Source of the DNA: an uncultured Oscillospiraceae bacterium
GTDB lineage: Bacteria; Bacillota; Clostridia; Oscillospirales; Oscillospiraceae
Direction: 5' to 3'
DNA length: 64,000 nucleotides
NCBI GenBank assembly: GCA_934590355.1
Contig: CAKTOX010000001.1
Coordinates: forward strand, 1 to 64,000
In this document: in pieces, positions 16,073 to 25,277 of the stretch
Layout of the letters: the number at the start of each line of letters is the position of its first letter
How positions within the stretch are numbered: the first letter of the stretch is position 1
The notes under the pieces: model-generated
What the model saw: the letters and a program-made list of their open reading frames with translations, nothing else
Databases searched by the model: none
What the model was told of the DNA's origin: nothing
Program-made: the position numbers and the translations under genes

Positions 16073-17314
16073 TCAGCCGCGTATCACGGTGCCCTCTTTC
16101 ATGATAAGCTCCATATTCTCCACGGCGATATTCCGTATATTTGCAAGGGGATTGCCGACGAGCACGAGAAGGTCTGCCGATTTCCCCGCCTCCAGAGTGC
16201 CGGTAATACCACCCACGCCGAGCATCTCGGCGCCTACCCGCGTCGCGGCGCAGATGGTGTCCATCTCCGAAATGCCCGCCTTTTCCACAAAGGCATACAT
16301 TTCGCCGATGGCAGTGGTGCCGTAGGGCGTGAGGCTTGAGCAGAAGGAGTCCGAGCCGATGGTGAGCCCGATGCCCTTTTCCTTCGCCTTGCGCAGGTTT
16401 GCATACACGCGGCTGAGCTCCTTTTCCGTCACGCTCTCGCCCGGCTGCGAGTCGTGCAGCTCGGGAATGTAAACCGGAGGATAGGTCGTGAACCAGTCGC
16501 TGAGAAACTGGATGGTCGGGCAGAAATATATGCCCTTTTCCGCCATAATGTCAAGGCACTCGTCGTTGAGAGCCTGACCGTGGATTATAAGGTGCACGCC
16601 CGCTCTTGCGCTGTCAAGCGCGCCGCCGAAGCCCTCCGCGTGGCTCCAAACGGGGATGCCGACCATGCGGCACTCGTCCGCCACGGCTTGAATTTCCTCC
16701 ATGGTGTAGTGCTGATCGGTCTTTTTGTCCCAGTGCCAGATTCCGCCGCCGGTCGACCAGATTTTAATGGCGTCCGGATCCTGGCGCAGGCGCGAGCGCA
16801 CCGCCTTGCGCAGCTCCCACGGGCCGTCAACGCGCTCGGCCCAAGGGTGGCTCTCCTCGTTGTACCAAGACGGGAGCTTGTGGCTGTCGCCGTGTCCGCA
16901 GGTGCGGCAGAAGCCCCTGCCCGATGCCACGACGCGGGGGCCGGTCATGACGCCCGCCTCGATCATATTCCGAATTTGAATTCCGCTGCGGCTTATTTCA
17001 CCGACGGTGGTCAGACCGTGCTCAAGGCATTCATGCGCCTGCTGCACCGCCACCACGGTTTTTTGTATCACGTCCTCCAGCACCCACTCGGTGTCGTCCG
17101 CCGTCAGGTTGCCGGAAAAATGCAGATGAGTATCCACGAGGCCGGGCATGACGGTTTTGCCGGAAATATTCCGCGTCTCGTAATCGGCGCCGTAGGGCTT
17201 TGCCGCTCCGGCGTAGACGATCTTCTTATCCTCCACCAGAACCAGCGAATTGAGTATCGGCTCGCCTCCGCTGCCGTCTATCAGCATACCGCCGACAAGT
17301 GCAGTTTTACCCAT
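16073..17314 (-). CDS. Metal-dependent amidohydrolase (imidazolonepropionase/prolidase-like)
   Basis: 413 residues of the amidohydrolase superfamily. Metal motifs: DTHLHFSG after VMPGLV (His pair near residue 62), KIWSTGG (possible carboxylated Lys), WSHAEG, LIIHGQ (His) and GSDSF (Asp). The composite beta-sandwich halves at both ends are clear (GTLEAGKSADLLVLVGNPLANI). Relatives cleave Xaa-Pro dipeptides or cyclic amides; the substrate here is unknown. ATG 17314 has AAGGAGGAGC just upstream; longer frames lack this. Single gene, flanked by two similar hairpins. Confidence 0.88.
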   Translation of the reverse strand: MGKTALVGGMLIDGSGGEPILNSLVLVEDKKIVYAGAAKPYGADYETRNISGKTVMPGLVDTHLHFSGNLTADDTEWVLEDVIQKTVVAVQQAHECLEHGLTTVGEISRSGIQIRNMIEAGVMTGPRVVASGRGFCRTCGHGDSHKLPSWYNEESHPWAERVDGPWELRKAVRSRLRQDPDAIKIWSTGGGIWHWDKKTDQHYTMEEIQAVADECRMVGIPVWSHAEGFGGALDSARAGVHLIIHGQALNDECLDIMAEKGIYFCPTIQFLSDWFTTYPPVYIPELHDSQPGESVTEKELSRVYANLRKAKEKGIGLTIGSDSFCSSLTPYGTTAIGEMYAFVEKAGISEMDTICAATRVGAEMLGVGGITGTLEAGKSADLLVLVGNPLANIRNIAVENMELIMKEGTVIRG

Positions 17315-17412
17315 AAATGCTCCTCCTTGATCGCACTCGGCAGCTTCAGCGTAAAGCCGCCTGTCTGCATGGTAGAATAAAGCAGCTTGCTTGTCAATGC
17401 CTATTTGAGATT

Positions 17413-17444
17413 TAAAAAAAGACGGAGCCATACACTCCGTCTTT
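17413..17444 (-). terminator. Terminator of the YkvA-family gene
   Basis: AAAGACGGAG / CTCCGTCTTT around a 7-base loop; on the minus strand it is followed by T7. Confidence 0.8.
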
Positions 17445-17454
17445 CAGTACATTT

Positions 17455-17841
17455 TTACACTTCTGCCGCGGCTTGGTCGCGCCATGCGCGGTAGCGGTCG
17501 AGCTCCTTGTCGACGCAAAGCTCGAGCACAATCTTTATCACGAGCGCATCGTCTATAAATCCGAGGATGGGGACTTTATCGGGAATAAGGTCAATGGGGC
17601 TTACAAGATACGCAGCGATTGCGGCAGCCCCCGCGATGACGACGGCGGGCACCTTGGTGTATCTGCCGTGATAGTAATCATCGAGCATCGCAATGAGATC
17701 CTGAATATCGAGTATCGTTTCGCCCACGAACGGTATGCGCGTCAGCGGGTGCAGCTTCGCCGAAGCGTCGTTGAGAAAATCGAGCACCTTGCCCGTGCCC
17801 CTTGCGACCGCGAGCGCTCCGTTTTTTATCCGAATGTTCAT
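17455..17841 (-). CDS. YkvA/DUF1232 family protein
   Basis: 128 residues. The DUF1232 signature is plain: AYLVSPIDLIPDKVPILGFIDDALVI near residues 82-107. The N-terminal half has a second hydrophobic patch. The family is widespread and of unknown function, probably membrane-associated. Ribosome site GGGAGGGATATAAT before ATG 17841. Single gene divergent from the Na/Pi transporter gene. Confidence 0.88.
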   Translation of the reverse strand: MNIRIKNGALAVARGTGKVLDFLNDASAKLHPLTRIPFVGETILDIQDLIAMLDDYYHGRYTKVPAVVIAGAAAIAAYLVSPIDLIPDKVPILGFIDDALVIKIVLELCVDKELDRYRAWRDQAAAEV

Positions 17842-18038
17842 ATTATATCCCTCCCAATGTTACAATAATAACACATCGCGGCGGATTTTCAAGGCAAAAC
17901 AGCATATAGCACAAATTTCGTACAGCGTGTGCATTGAACATTTGGACATTTAAAGGAATTAGTAAAAATAGCTGGATTTTAGCTATATTATAATGTATAG
18001 TTATATTGCGATAATATCGAATTATAGGAGATACTGCT

Positions 18039-19802
18039 TTGGGGATTTCTAACGTGCTTGAGCTTTTAGGCGGCGTTGCACTGTTCCTTTTCGGCATGGC
18101 GCTCATGGGCGACAGTCTGAAAAAGGTCGCGGGCAACAAGCTCGAGCTTATTCTGTTCCGCCTGTCCAGCACTCCGCTCAAGGGTATTCTGCTCGGCACC
18201 GGCGTCACCGCGGTCATCCAGTCGTCCTCTGCGACCTCGGTCATGGTGGTCGGCTTCGTTAACTCCGGCATGATGAAGGTGCGTCAGGCCATCGGCATCG
18301 TCATGGGTGCCATCATCGGCACGAGCATCACGGGCTGGATCATCTGCCTTTCCGACATCGGCGGCTCCGGCACGAGCGGCTGGGTCGAGCTTCTTTCGAC
18401 CGACACACTCACCGCGGTCATCGCCGTCATCGGCATAGTTTTGCGTATGTTCAGCTCGGACACGAGCAAGAAGCACGTAGGCGAAATCATGCTCGGCTTT
18501 GCCGTTTTGATGTTCGGCATGAAGGCAATGAGCGGCTCCGTGTACGGGCTTCGCTCGAGCGAGACGTTCATCGGAATGCTTACGACCTTCTCGAACCCCC
18601 TGCTCGGCATCGCGCTCGGCATCGTGTTCACAAGCCTTATCCAGAGCGCATCCGCCGCCGTCGGCATTTTGCAGGCGCTCGCCGTGACGGGTGCAATTCG
18701 CTTTGACATTGCTCTGCCCATCATCATGGGTATTGCGATCGGTGCCGCCGTGCCCGTACTGCTGTCGGCTCTCGGCGCAAGTGCGGACGGCAAACGCACC
18801 GCGCTGTCATATCTCATGGTAGACACCATCGGCGTCATACTCTTCAGCGCGATCTTCTACACGGCCAACGCCATCTTCGATTTTGCCTTTATGAACACGA
18901 GCATGACGACGGTGTCCATCGCGCTCATGAACACGGTGTTCCGCTTTATAATCGTCGTGCTGCTGGCTCCGTTCATTCCCCTGCTCGAAAAGGTCTGCAA
19001 GCTCATCATCAAGGATAAGCCCGAGGATGCCGCCGTGCTCGAAGACTTCGACAGACTTGAGGAGCGCTTCCTTGACCACCCCGCGCTTGCCGTTGAGCAG
19101 TGCCGCCTGACGGTCAACTCCATGGCGGAAAAGGCCAAGGAAAATGTATTCGACGCTTTCGGTCTCATCGGTAATTTCAGCGACGAGGGCTTCGCGCTCG
19201 TCACCCATACCGAGGACATCGTCGATAAATACGAGGACAAGCTCGGCACGTATCTCGTGCACATAACCAGCCACGAGCTCGACCCCGAGCTCAACGGCGC
19301 GGTCGGCAAATACCTGCACACCATAAACGACTTCGAGCGAATCTCCGACCACGCGCTCAACATTGCAGAGTGCGCGCAGGAGCTGCACGAAAAGCAGATC
19401 TCTTTCTCCGAGGCAGGCAGCCGCGAGCTCAACGTTCTCATTTCCGCGGTGCGCGAGATCATAAACATCTCCATCGACGCTTTTGTGCGCAACGACCTCG
19501 AGACCGCATACCGTGTTGAGCCGCTTGAGGAGCTTATAGATAACCTGTGCGACGAAATGAAGCTGCACCATATCGACCGCCTGCAAAAAGGCATCTGCAC
19601 GCTGCACCACGGCTTCGTTTTTAACGACCTGCTGACTAACCTCGAGCGTGTCTCCGACCACTGCTCCAACATCGCCGTTGCGATAATCGAGCTCGAATCG
19701 GAAAACTTCGACGCGCACGAGTATATTAACAGTCTCATCGAGGTGCGCTCCCACGGCTTCGACGAATATTACAGCGAATACAGCAAAAAATACGTGCTCT
19801 GA
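18039..19802 (+). CDS. Na/Pi-cotransporter family protein (NptA/PhoU-type)
   Basis: 587 residues. Two Na/Pi repeats with the QSSSATS motif (GVTAVIQSSSATSVMVVGF) and its partner LIQSASAAVGILQAL, about eight helices to residue 320, then a helical PhoU-like domain (DHPALAVEQCRLTV, ERISDHALNIAECAQEL, ERVSDHCSNIAVAII). It probably exports or imports phosphate with sodium; in the YjbB type it exports. TTG 18039 follows ATAGGAG by eight bases. Confidence 0.93.
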   Translation: MGISNVLELLGGVALFLFGMALMGDSLKKVAGNKLELILFRLSSTPLKGILLGTGVTAVIQSSSATSVMVVGFVNSGMMKVRQAIGIVMGAIIGTSITGWIICLSDIGGSGTSGWVELLSTDTLTAVIAVIGIVLRMFSSDTSKKHVGEIMLGFAVLMFGMKAMSGSVYGLRSSETFIGMLTTFSNPLLGIALGIVFTSLIQSASAAVGILQALAVTGAIRFDIALPIIMGIAIGAAVPVLLSALGASADGKRTALSYLMVDTIGVILFSAIFYTANAIFDFAFMNTSMTTVSIALMNTVFRFIIVVLLAPFIPLLEKVCKLIIKDKPEDAAVLEDFDRLEERFLDHPALAVEQCRLTVNSMAEKAKENVFDAFGLIGNFSDEGFALVTHTEDIVDKYEDKLGTYLVHITSHELDPELNGAVGKYLHTINDFERISDHALNIAECAQELHEKQISFSEAGSRELNVLISAVREIINISIDAFVRNDLETAYRVEPLEELIDNLCDEMKLHHIDRLQKGICTLHHGFVFNDLLTNLERVSDHCSNIAVAIIELESENFDAHEYINSLIEVRSHGFDEYYSEYSKKYVL

Positions 19803-19806
19803 ATTT

Positions 19807-19843
19807 AAAAGCTCTACCGCTCAAAAAAAGCGGTGGAGTTTTC
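19807..19843 (+). terminator. Intrinsic terminator
   Basis: Stem CTC-T-ACCGCT / AGCGGT-GGAG with a CAAAAAA loop, then T4 in a T-rich stretch. Confidence 0.75.
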
Positions 19844-19908
19844 TGTTTACAAGGCTTTTCGCGCGTGCTATAATTGCAAAGCAAAATCGAAATCCGGTGG
19901 TATTTTTA

Positions 19909-20769
19909 ATGTCTCGCTCGAAAAGTCTTTTCTTTTTCATGGCCGCTCTCGTCATCTTCGGCACAAACGGTCTGCTCGCCGAGAAAATGTCCATGTCAAG
20001 CGCGGAGATCGTCCTTATGCGCACCTCTCTCGGCTTCATATTTCTGCTTGCGGTCGTACTCACAAAGCACTGCTTTTCATTTGCCGAGCTGCGCGCTGAT
20101 CTCATTCCGGCAACAGTCGGCGGCGCGGCGCTCGGTCTCAACTGGGTGCTGCTTTTCGGCGCATACAGATACGCCGGAGTGAGTCTCTCGACGCTCACCA
20201 ACTACTGCGGCCCGATGATAGTTCTCGCGCTCAGCCCTCTCATATTCAAGGAAAAATTCACTTGGGTAAGGCTTCTCGCAATAGCCGAGGTCACACTCGG
20301 TATGGTCTGCATCACCGGCAGCATTGACGCGGGCTCGGACACGCGCACGGGCCTGCTGCTCGGAGCAGGTGCGGGTCTGTTGTACTCGGTCCTCATCATC
20401 GCAACGAAAAATGTCAGGCATATGTCGGGTCTAAACAGCGCCGCCTATGAGCTTTTCATCGCGTTTCTCGTCATAGTGGTCTACCTTCTCGTGAGTGATA
20501 TTCCGCTCCCTGTCATTCCCAAAGCCACCGACCTCCCCTATGTGCTCATCATAGGATTTGTGAACACGGGGCTTGCGTATTATCTGTATTTTTCCTCGCT
20601 TCAGGCGCTCCCCGCGCATACATCGGCACTTGTGAGCTATCTCGAGCCGCTCACGGCGCTCATAGTTTCGGCGCTGTTTCTCGGCGAAAAGCTCGGCGGC
20701 GTACAGATGCTCGGCGCGGTGCTGATTCTCGGCGGTGCGATTGCCGGAGAGCTGCGGGCTGAAAAGTGA
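19909..20769 (+). CDS. EamA/DMT family transporter
   Basis: 286 residues, ten hydrophobic helices in two EamA repeats (LMRTSLGFIFLLAVVL, FKEKFTWVRLLAIAEVTLG, SYLEPLTALIVSALFLGEKL). Probably a metabolite exporter; cargo unknown. ATG 19909 is preferred over the in-frame GTG at 19897 because the GGTGG acts as ribosome site. Short single-gene unit between two terminators. Confidence 0.88.
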   Translation: MSRSKSLFFFMAALVIFGTNGLLAEKMSMSSAEIVLMRTSLGFIFLLAVVLTKHCFSFAELRADLIPATVGGAALGLNWVLLFGAYRYAGVSLSTLTNYCGPMIVLALSPLIFKEKFTWVRLLAIAEVTLGMVCITGSIDAGSDTRTGLLLGAGAGLLYSVLIIATKNVRHMSGLNSAAYELFIAFLVIVVYLLVSDIPLPVIPKATDLPYVLIIGFVNTGLAYYLYFSSLQALPAHTSALVSYLEPLTALIVSALFLGEKLGGVQMLGAVLILGGAIAGELRAEK

Positions 20770-20774
20770 ATAGC

Positions 20775-20814
20775 AAAATGCACCGACTGTGTTTCGCACA
20801 GTCGGTGCATTTTT
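20775..20814 (+). terminator. Strong intrinsic terminator
   Basis: A 17-bp stem (20775-20791 with 20797-20813) around TTTCG, ending in T6; A-rich on the left, so it also stops transcripts of the convergent TPR gene. Confidence 0.92.
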
Positions 20815-20818
20815 TATC

Positions 20819-20936
20819 AGCCGTTTATGAAGCTGCGGATATTCGAAAGGAGCGCGTTTATGCTGCACTTTGCACCGTCGCCGTGCTGCTTGCATTCTAT
20901 AATCAGCCAAACAAGCGAGAGAAGAATGTCTTTTTC
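20819..20936 (-). pseudogene. Possible remnant reading frame after the TPR gene
   Basis: In the -1 frame relative to the end of the TPR gene, 38 codons stay open (EKDILLSLVWLIIECKQHGD, then GAKCSINALLSNIRSFING) and stop just before the terminator. No ATG, GTG or TTG exists in it. It may be the C-terminal remnant of a lost gene, or chance. Confidence 0.25.
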
Positions 20937-21529
20937 TTAATTCCTGCCATTTTTCTTATTACGTCGCCATTTGAATAGCCTCTTGCCTCGGCTTCGCTTA
21001 TCATCCTTTCGGCTCTTTCGGGGTCGCCCAATTTAGCGATAGCAACCGCATAATTTGCCTGTGCCAGCCAATAATCAAATTCGCACTTATCGATCAGCGG
21101 CAAGCCTTTATCATAGCATTGCTTTGCGTTTTCATATTCGCACCTCAGCAAATAGATAGTGCCCATATTCGTATATGCCGTGCCCTCATAAGGATTCAGC
21201 TCTATCGCTTTGTTATAAAACTCCAGCGCCTTATCCGGATTGTTTAAGGTTCGGCAGCACCTTCCGAGATGGACCATGATTATGGAATTGTTTTCGTCTA
21301 AGGCAAGGGCTTCGACCAGGACCTTGAGCTCGGCGGTATATTGCTTATTTTCGTGAAGCCTGTTTGCTTCCTCCAATAACGCTATTACCCTTGCTTCGGT
21401 CAACACAGAGCTTTCTTCCCCGCCTTGACTGTCTATAAAATATCTGCTTCCGCAAAACTCACAGATATACAGATTTCCGCTTTTTTTGAGCTCCGAAGCG
21501 CCGCAGGCTTCGCATTGCAATCTAATCAT
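20903..21529 (-). CDS. Zinc-ribbon and tetratricopeptide-repeat protein
   Basis: 208 residues. N-terminal zinc ribbon (CEACGA at 6, CEFCGSRYF at 24), then three to four TPR units, the clearest being ALEFYNKAIELNPYEGTAYTNMGTIYL, and a basic end (KKKTFFSRLFG). Such proteins are common in Clostridia and probably act as cytoplasmic interaction scaffolds; no enzyme motif. Ribosome site AGGAGAAAAA before ATG 21529. Confidence 0.85.
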   Translation of the reverse strand: MIRLQCEACGASELKKSGNLYICEFCGSRYFIDSQGGEESSVLTEARVIALLEEANRLHENKQYTAELKVLVEALALDENNSIIMVHLGRCCRTLNNPDKALEFYNKAIELNPYEGTAYTNMGTIYLLRCEYENAKQCYDKGLPLIDKCEFDYWLAQANYAVAIAKLGDPERAERMISEAEARGYSNGDVIRKMAGIKKKTFFSRLFG

Positions 21530-21619
21530 TTTTTCTCCTATAACAGCAAAATCAGAAAGAGTATCATTTTACATGGTGCGTCCATATCACCAAGTCAAAT
21601 CGCTGCGTTAAGTTGATCG

Positions 21620-22996
21620 TCAGCATTTCGTTTCCCGCATCATCAGCGCCACCGTCTCAACATGGCTTGTGCGGGGGAAGAGGTCGAAGGCTTCGGCGCG
21701 GCGGAGGGCGTAGCCGCAGTCGGAAAAGACCAGAATATCGCGCGCGAGGGTCGCGGGATTGCAGGAGACATACACTATCCTGTCGGGCGCCATACCGCAC
21801 AGCGCGCGCACGGCGGCCTCGTCCATGCCCTTGCGCGGCGGATCTACCACGACGGTCTCGGGGCGTATGCCCTCGGCGAGAAAGCGCTCGGCCGCCTCCG
21901 ATGCGTCGGCGCAGATAAACCGCGCGTTTTCGATGCCGTTTCGCCTTGCGTTTGCACGCGCATTCTCGACCGCCTCGGGTACTATCTCCGCGCCTATGAC
22001 GCTGTGGGCAGACCTTGCAAGGAACAGGCTTATCGTGCCCGCTCCGCAATACATATCGAGCACCGTGCCGTCCGCGGAGGGTGCGGCGTACTCAAGCGCC
22101 TTGGCATAAAGCCGCTCAGCCTGCGGCGGGTTTATCTGATAAAACGCCTGCGGTGCAAGCTCATAGCTTATGCCGGCAAGACTGTCGGTTATGCACTCGC
22201 GTCCCCACAGCGTGTTAAAATCCCCGGCGAGCACGGTGTTGCCCGTGGTCTTATTCACGTTCAAAACGATGCCGCTCAGCTCCGGACAGCGGCGGCGCAG
22301 GTACTCGACCAGAGCCGCGCTCTTTGCTCCGAAGCCGCCGGACGCGACGATGACCGCGACGGCGTCGTCGGTCTTGACGGCGCGGCGCACATAGACGTGG
22401 CGCACGAGACCGCGGCGCGTTTTTTCGTCATAGGCGCGGATGCCGTTTTCGTTCATGAAGCTCACGACCGCCTCGGCCGCCTTATCGGCAATGTCGCTTT
22501 GGATAAGGCAGGTGCGCACCGGCACTATCTCATGGCTGCGCGGCGCAAAAAAGCCCTTGACCGCACGGCCGTCGAGCTCGCGCACGGCATAAATGCCCTT
22601 GTTGCGGTAGCGCTCGGCACTGTCGCTGCCGGTTATTTTATCCGCCTGCACGCTCTGATGCGCGATGTGGCGCAGCGCGTCGTTCACCCTGCCGAGCTTG
22701 AAGCGCAGCTCCTCGTCATAGCTCATGTGCCACAGGCTGCACCCGCCGCAGCGAAGATAGCTCCCGCACTTCGGCTCGCGGCGCTCGTCGGAAAGCTCTA
22801 CAGGCTCGAGCGCGCGCCCATATACGGCGGAGGACGTGACCTTCACGATGACGATGCGCCACGCCTCGCCCGCGATGGTGCGCGGCACGAATACCGCCCT
22901 GCCGAGGATGCGCGCAACGCCGCTGCCCTCGGAATTATAGCCCTCGATGCGGGCCTCGAATATGTCGTTTTTCTTTATCTGTTCCATGTTTTTCAT
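21620..22996 (-). CDS. 23S rRNA (uracil-5-)-methyltransferase, RlmD/RlmCD type
   Basis: 458 residues. An N-terminal TRAM domain (about 5-62) is followed by the 4Fe-4S ligands CGSYLRCGGC and a later Cys in VRTC, then the SAM-binding MTase domain (VLDMYCGAGTISLFLA, DPPRKGMDE) with the catalytic Cys in YVSCNPATLARD. It methylates a uridine of 23S rRNA (U1939 or U747 by the E. coli numbering; Gram-positive enzymes can do both). Start 22996 is taken; ATG 22987 is equally possible, as neither has a strong ribosome site. Confidence 0.92.
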   Translation of the reverse strand: MKNMEQIKKNDIFEARIEGYNSEGSGVARILGRAVFVPRTIAGEAWRIVIVKVTSSAVYGRALEPVELSDERREPKCGSYLRCGGCSLWHMSYDEELRFKLGRVNDALRHIAHQSVQADKITGSDSAERYRNKGIYAVRELDGRAVKGFFAPRSHEIVPVRTCLIQSDIADKAAEAVVSFMNENGIRAYDEKTRRGLVRHVYVRRAVKTDDAVAVIVASGGFGAKSAALVEYLRRRCPELSGIVLNVNKTTGNTVLAGDFNTLWGRECITDSLAGISYELAPQAFYQINPPQAERLYAKALEYAAPSADGTVLDMYCGAGTISLFLARSAHSVIGAEIVPEAVENARANARRNGIENARFICADASEAAERFLAEGIRPETVVVDPPRKGMDEAAVRALCGMAPDRIVYVSCNPATLARDILVFSDCGYALRRAEAFDLFPRTSHVETVALMMRETKC

Positions 22997-23049
22997 AATA
23001 CCACGGCACGGCGGGTTTTTCAACATCAGTCCGCTGCCGCGCTTCCCTT

Positions 23050-23868
23050 TCAGCGAATATAGAAAAATATCTCCGTTATATACTCGGTCTCGTCGCCCGA
23101 TGAAATATAGTCGTTTATGCAGAATTCATGCGCATCGGAGATGATCTCATACCCGTTGTCAGCGCAGAATTTCAACAGCTTTCTATACGACGACTCAACC
23201 GACCAATAGTCGCCGCAGTGGTAGATACAGGCCGTTTTCCCCTGCGGAATGAGCCTTATGTTCTCCGCCTCGGCCGTTTCCCCGATGGGCAGAAAGGCGG
23301 TACTTGCCTCGGTGTATCTGCCTTGGAGAATATTCTCATACGGAACTATGACACCGGTTTGAAAGAAGATCGGCAGCTCGTCCCGCATCGCCTGCGAGAA
23401 GCATTTTTTCGTTGCAATGCTTATCTCACGGGCCGAGCGCGGCGGCTCGACATCGGCGCACAAAAGATACCTCTGCTCCGCCTGCTTTACCGTGACGACC
23501 TGATTTCGCTCGTTAAACTCCTTGACGCTTTCCATCTGCGCACAGCGGTGGGCAAGGCGGTTTTTAATAAGCTCAAGCCGCTTTATCTGATGCTCAAGCA
23601 CGCTAAGCTGTTTTCGCAGCGCTATAAGCGAGGTTTCTATCGTATAGCTTTTCATGTGCTCCTGGATTTCTGCGAGAGAAAAGCCCATTTCCTTCATTAT
23701 TAAAATAGTGTCCAGATAATCTATCTGCTTCGCGGTGTAATACCTGTAATTATTATTCGGGTCAACGTAAGCGGGCTTAAATAAGCCTATCTTGTCGTAA
23801 AAAATCAGGGTCTGCTTCGAGATGTTCTGATAGCCTGCAAGCTCGCCCACGGAAAACATATCCTTCAC
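23050..23868 (-). CDS. MerR family regulator with GyrI-like effector domain
   Basis: 272 residues. Winged HTH of the MerR type (FSVGELAGYQNISKQTLIFYDKIGLF...YRYYTAKQIDYL), a long dimerisation helix (about 85-120) and a C-terminal GyrI/BmrR-like effector-binding domain that usually senses lipophilic cations or drugs. GTG 23868 is chosen: GAGGAG lies eight bases before it, and a longer ATG start would overlap the -35 of the divergent promoter. It shares a control region with the MATE gene and probably activates it and represses itself. Confidence 0.9.
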   Translation of the reverse strand: MKDMFSVGELAGYQNISKQTLIFYDKIGLFKPAYVDPNNNYRYYTAKQIDYLDTILIMKEMGFSLAEIQEHMKSYTIETSLIALRKQLSVLEHQIKRLELIKNRLAHRCAQMESVKEFNERNQVVTVKQAEQRYLLCADVEPPRSAREISIATKKCFSQAMRDELPIFFQTGVIVPYENILQGRYTEASTAFLPIGETAEAENIRLIPQGKTACIYHCGDYWSVESSYRKLLKFCADNGYEIISDAHEFCINDYISSGDETEYITEIFFYIR

Positions 23869-23882
23869 GCCAAAATCTCCTC

Positions 23883-23913
23883 TTGACATTATAGTTACTA
23901 TATCCTTTATTAT
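23883..23913 (+). promoter_or_regulatory. MerR-type promoter of the MATE gene
   Basis: TTGACA (23883-23888) and TATTAT (23908-23913) are separated by 19 bases, the stretched spacing typical of MerR-activated promoters. Confidence 0.8.
23890..23902. promoter_or_regulatory. MerR operator palindrome
   Basis: TATAGT-T-ACTATA, a perfect 13-bp palindrome inside the 19-bp spacer, where MerR proteins twist DNA to activate. Confidence 0.8.
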
Positions 23914-23937
23914 ATAGTCCGTTCAGATAATTAGCAA
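23909..23937 (-). promoter_or_regulatory. Promoter of the MerR gene
   Basis: Minus strand TTGCTA (23937-23932), 17 bases, TATAAT (23914-23909). Its -10 overlaps the -10 of the MATE promoter, so the operator lies downstream of it and could repress it. Confidence 0.65.
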
Positions 23938-23951
23938 GCAGGAGATCGTAA

Positions 23952-25277
23952 ATGAAGTATTTTGAAGAAAAAATCAGCTATCCGCAGTTTTTAAAATATC
24001 TGTCGCCCTCGGTACTGACAATGATATTTTTGTCGTTTTACACCACCATCGACGGACTTTTCGTATCGCATTACGCGGGCTCGGACGCTCTGGCGGGCAT
24101 AAACATCGTCATCCCGATAACCTGCGTCATCTTCGGCACCTCGGTCATGCTGGCAACGGGCGCGGGCGCCATCATCGGCGAAAGGCTCGGCGCAAAGCGT
24201 GAACGCGAGGCAAACGAGATCTTTTCGTTTATATGCCTCGTGCTGCTCGGTCTTTCGATATTCTTCACCCTCGGCGGAATTATATTTTTAAAGCCCGTCT
24301 GCATTTTCCTCGGAAGCAGCGAGCGCCTTCTGCCCCACGTTCTGCCCTACGCCTTCGTCATATTCTTGGGCAGCATACCCATGTCCTTCAAGCTCTTTTT
24401 CGAGTATCTCGTCAGGACGGACGGACGGCCCAAGGTCGGCATGATAATGTCCATGACGGGGCTCGTTCTCAACGTCGTGTTTGACTATATCTTCGTCACC
24501 GTCCTCGACATGGGAACCTACGGCGCGGCGTGGGGAACGACGCTGTCGATAAGCGTCAGTATGCTCATAGGGCTTGTCTACTTTCTCAAATTCGGGCACA
24601 TAAGATTCTGCCGTCCCAAGGCGAATATGGCGGTACTCATTAAGTCCTGCACGAACGGCAGCAGCGAAATGCTCACGGAAATGTCAACGGGCATCACCAC
24701 GTTTTTGTTTAACATCATCATATTCAATTACTTCGGAGAAGACGGAGTTGCAGCGGTGACTATCATCATGTATATCTACTACTTCTTCATCTCCTTTTAC
24801 ATGGGCATCGCAGTTGCCGCCGCGCCCATCGTCAGCTTTAACGCAGGCTCGGGAGATCACGAAAAAATACGCGAAACGACCCGCTACAGCTTTATAACGA
24901 TCGCAGTAAGCTCCGTGCTCATCGTGGCGGTGTCGATACTCTGCGGCAGACAGACAATCCACCTTTTCGTCCCCGACGGTCACGTTTTTGACCTCACATG
25001 GGAGGGGCTTAAGCTCTTCAGCCCCGTGTTTCTGTTCATCGGCGTGAACGTATTTCTCTCCGGCTACTTCACGGCGCTCGGCAACGGCTTTATCTCCGCG
25101 CTCATTTCCTCCATGCGCTCGCTAATCCTCGTTGTGGTCTTTATCCTCATCCTGCCCAAGCTCATCGGCGTTTCGGGCATATGGCTGACAATGCCCATGG
25201 CGGAGGCCGTGACCGTTTTCATGGCGGTGTATCTATACAGAGCCCACGGCAAAAGCTATATGAAAAAATCTCGGTAA
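23952..25277 (+). CDS. MATE family efflux transporter
   Basis: 441 residues, twelve hydrophobic helices in two MatE repeats (LSPSVLTMIFLSFYTTIDGLFVSHYAG, INIVIPITCVIFG, AAAPIVSFNAGSGDHEKI). Exports drugs or metabolites by sodium or proton antiport. Ribosome site AGGAG ten bases before ATG. Controlled by the divergent MerR regulator. Its stop codon lies inside the terminator stem that follows. Confidence 0.93.
   Translation: MKYFEEKISYPQFLKYLSPSVLTMIFLSFYTTIDGLFVSHYAGSDALAGINIVIPITCVIFGTSVMLATGAGAIIGERLGAKREREANEIFSFICLVLLGLSIFFTLGGIIFLKPVCIFLGSSERLLPHVLPYAFVIFLGSIPMSFKLFFEYLVRTDGRPKVGMIMSMTGLVLNVVFDYIFVTVLDMGTYGAAWGTTLSISVSMLIGLVYFLKFGHIRFCRPKANMAVLIKSCTNGSSEMLTEMSTGITTFLFNIIIFNYFGEDGVAAVTIIMYIYYFFISFYMGIAVAAAPIVSFNAGSGDHEKIRETTRYSFITIAVSSVLIVAVSILCGRQTIHLFVPDGHVFDLTWEGLKLFSPVFLFIGVNVFLSGYFTALGNGFISALISSMRSLILVVVFILILPKLIGVSGIWLTMPMAEAVTVFMAVYLYRAHGKSYMKKSR

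Noticed and set aside
18807..19754. Long minus-strand frames opposite the Na/Pi transporter gene
   Set aside because: Composition is biased and no start signal exists; the transporter on the plus strand explains the stretch.
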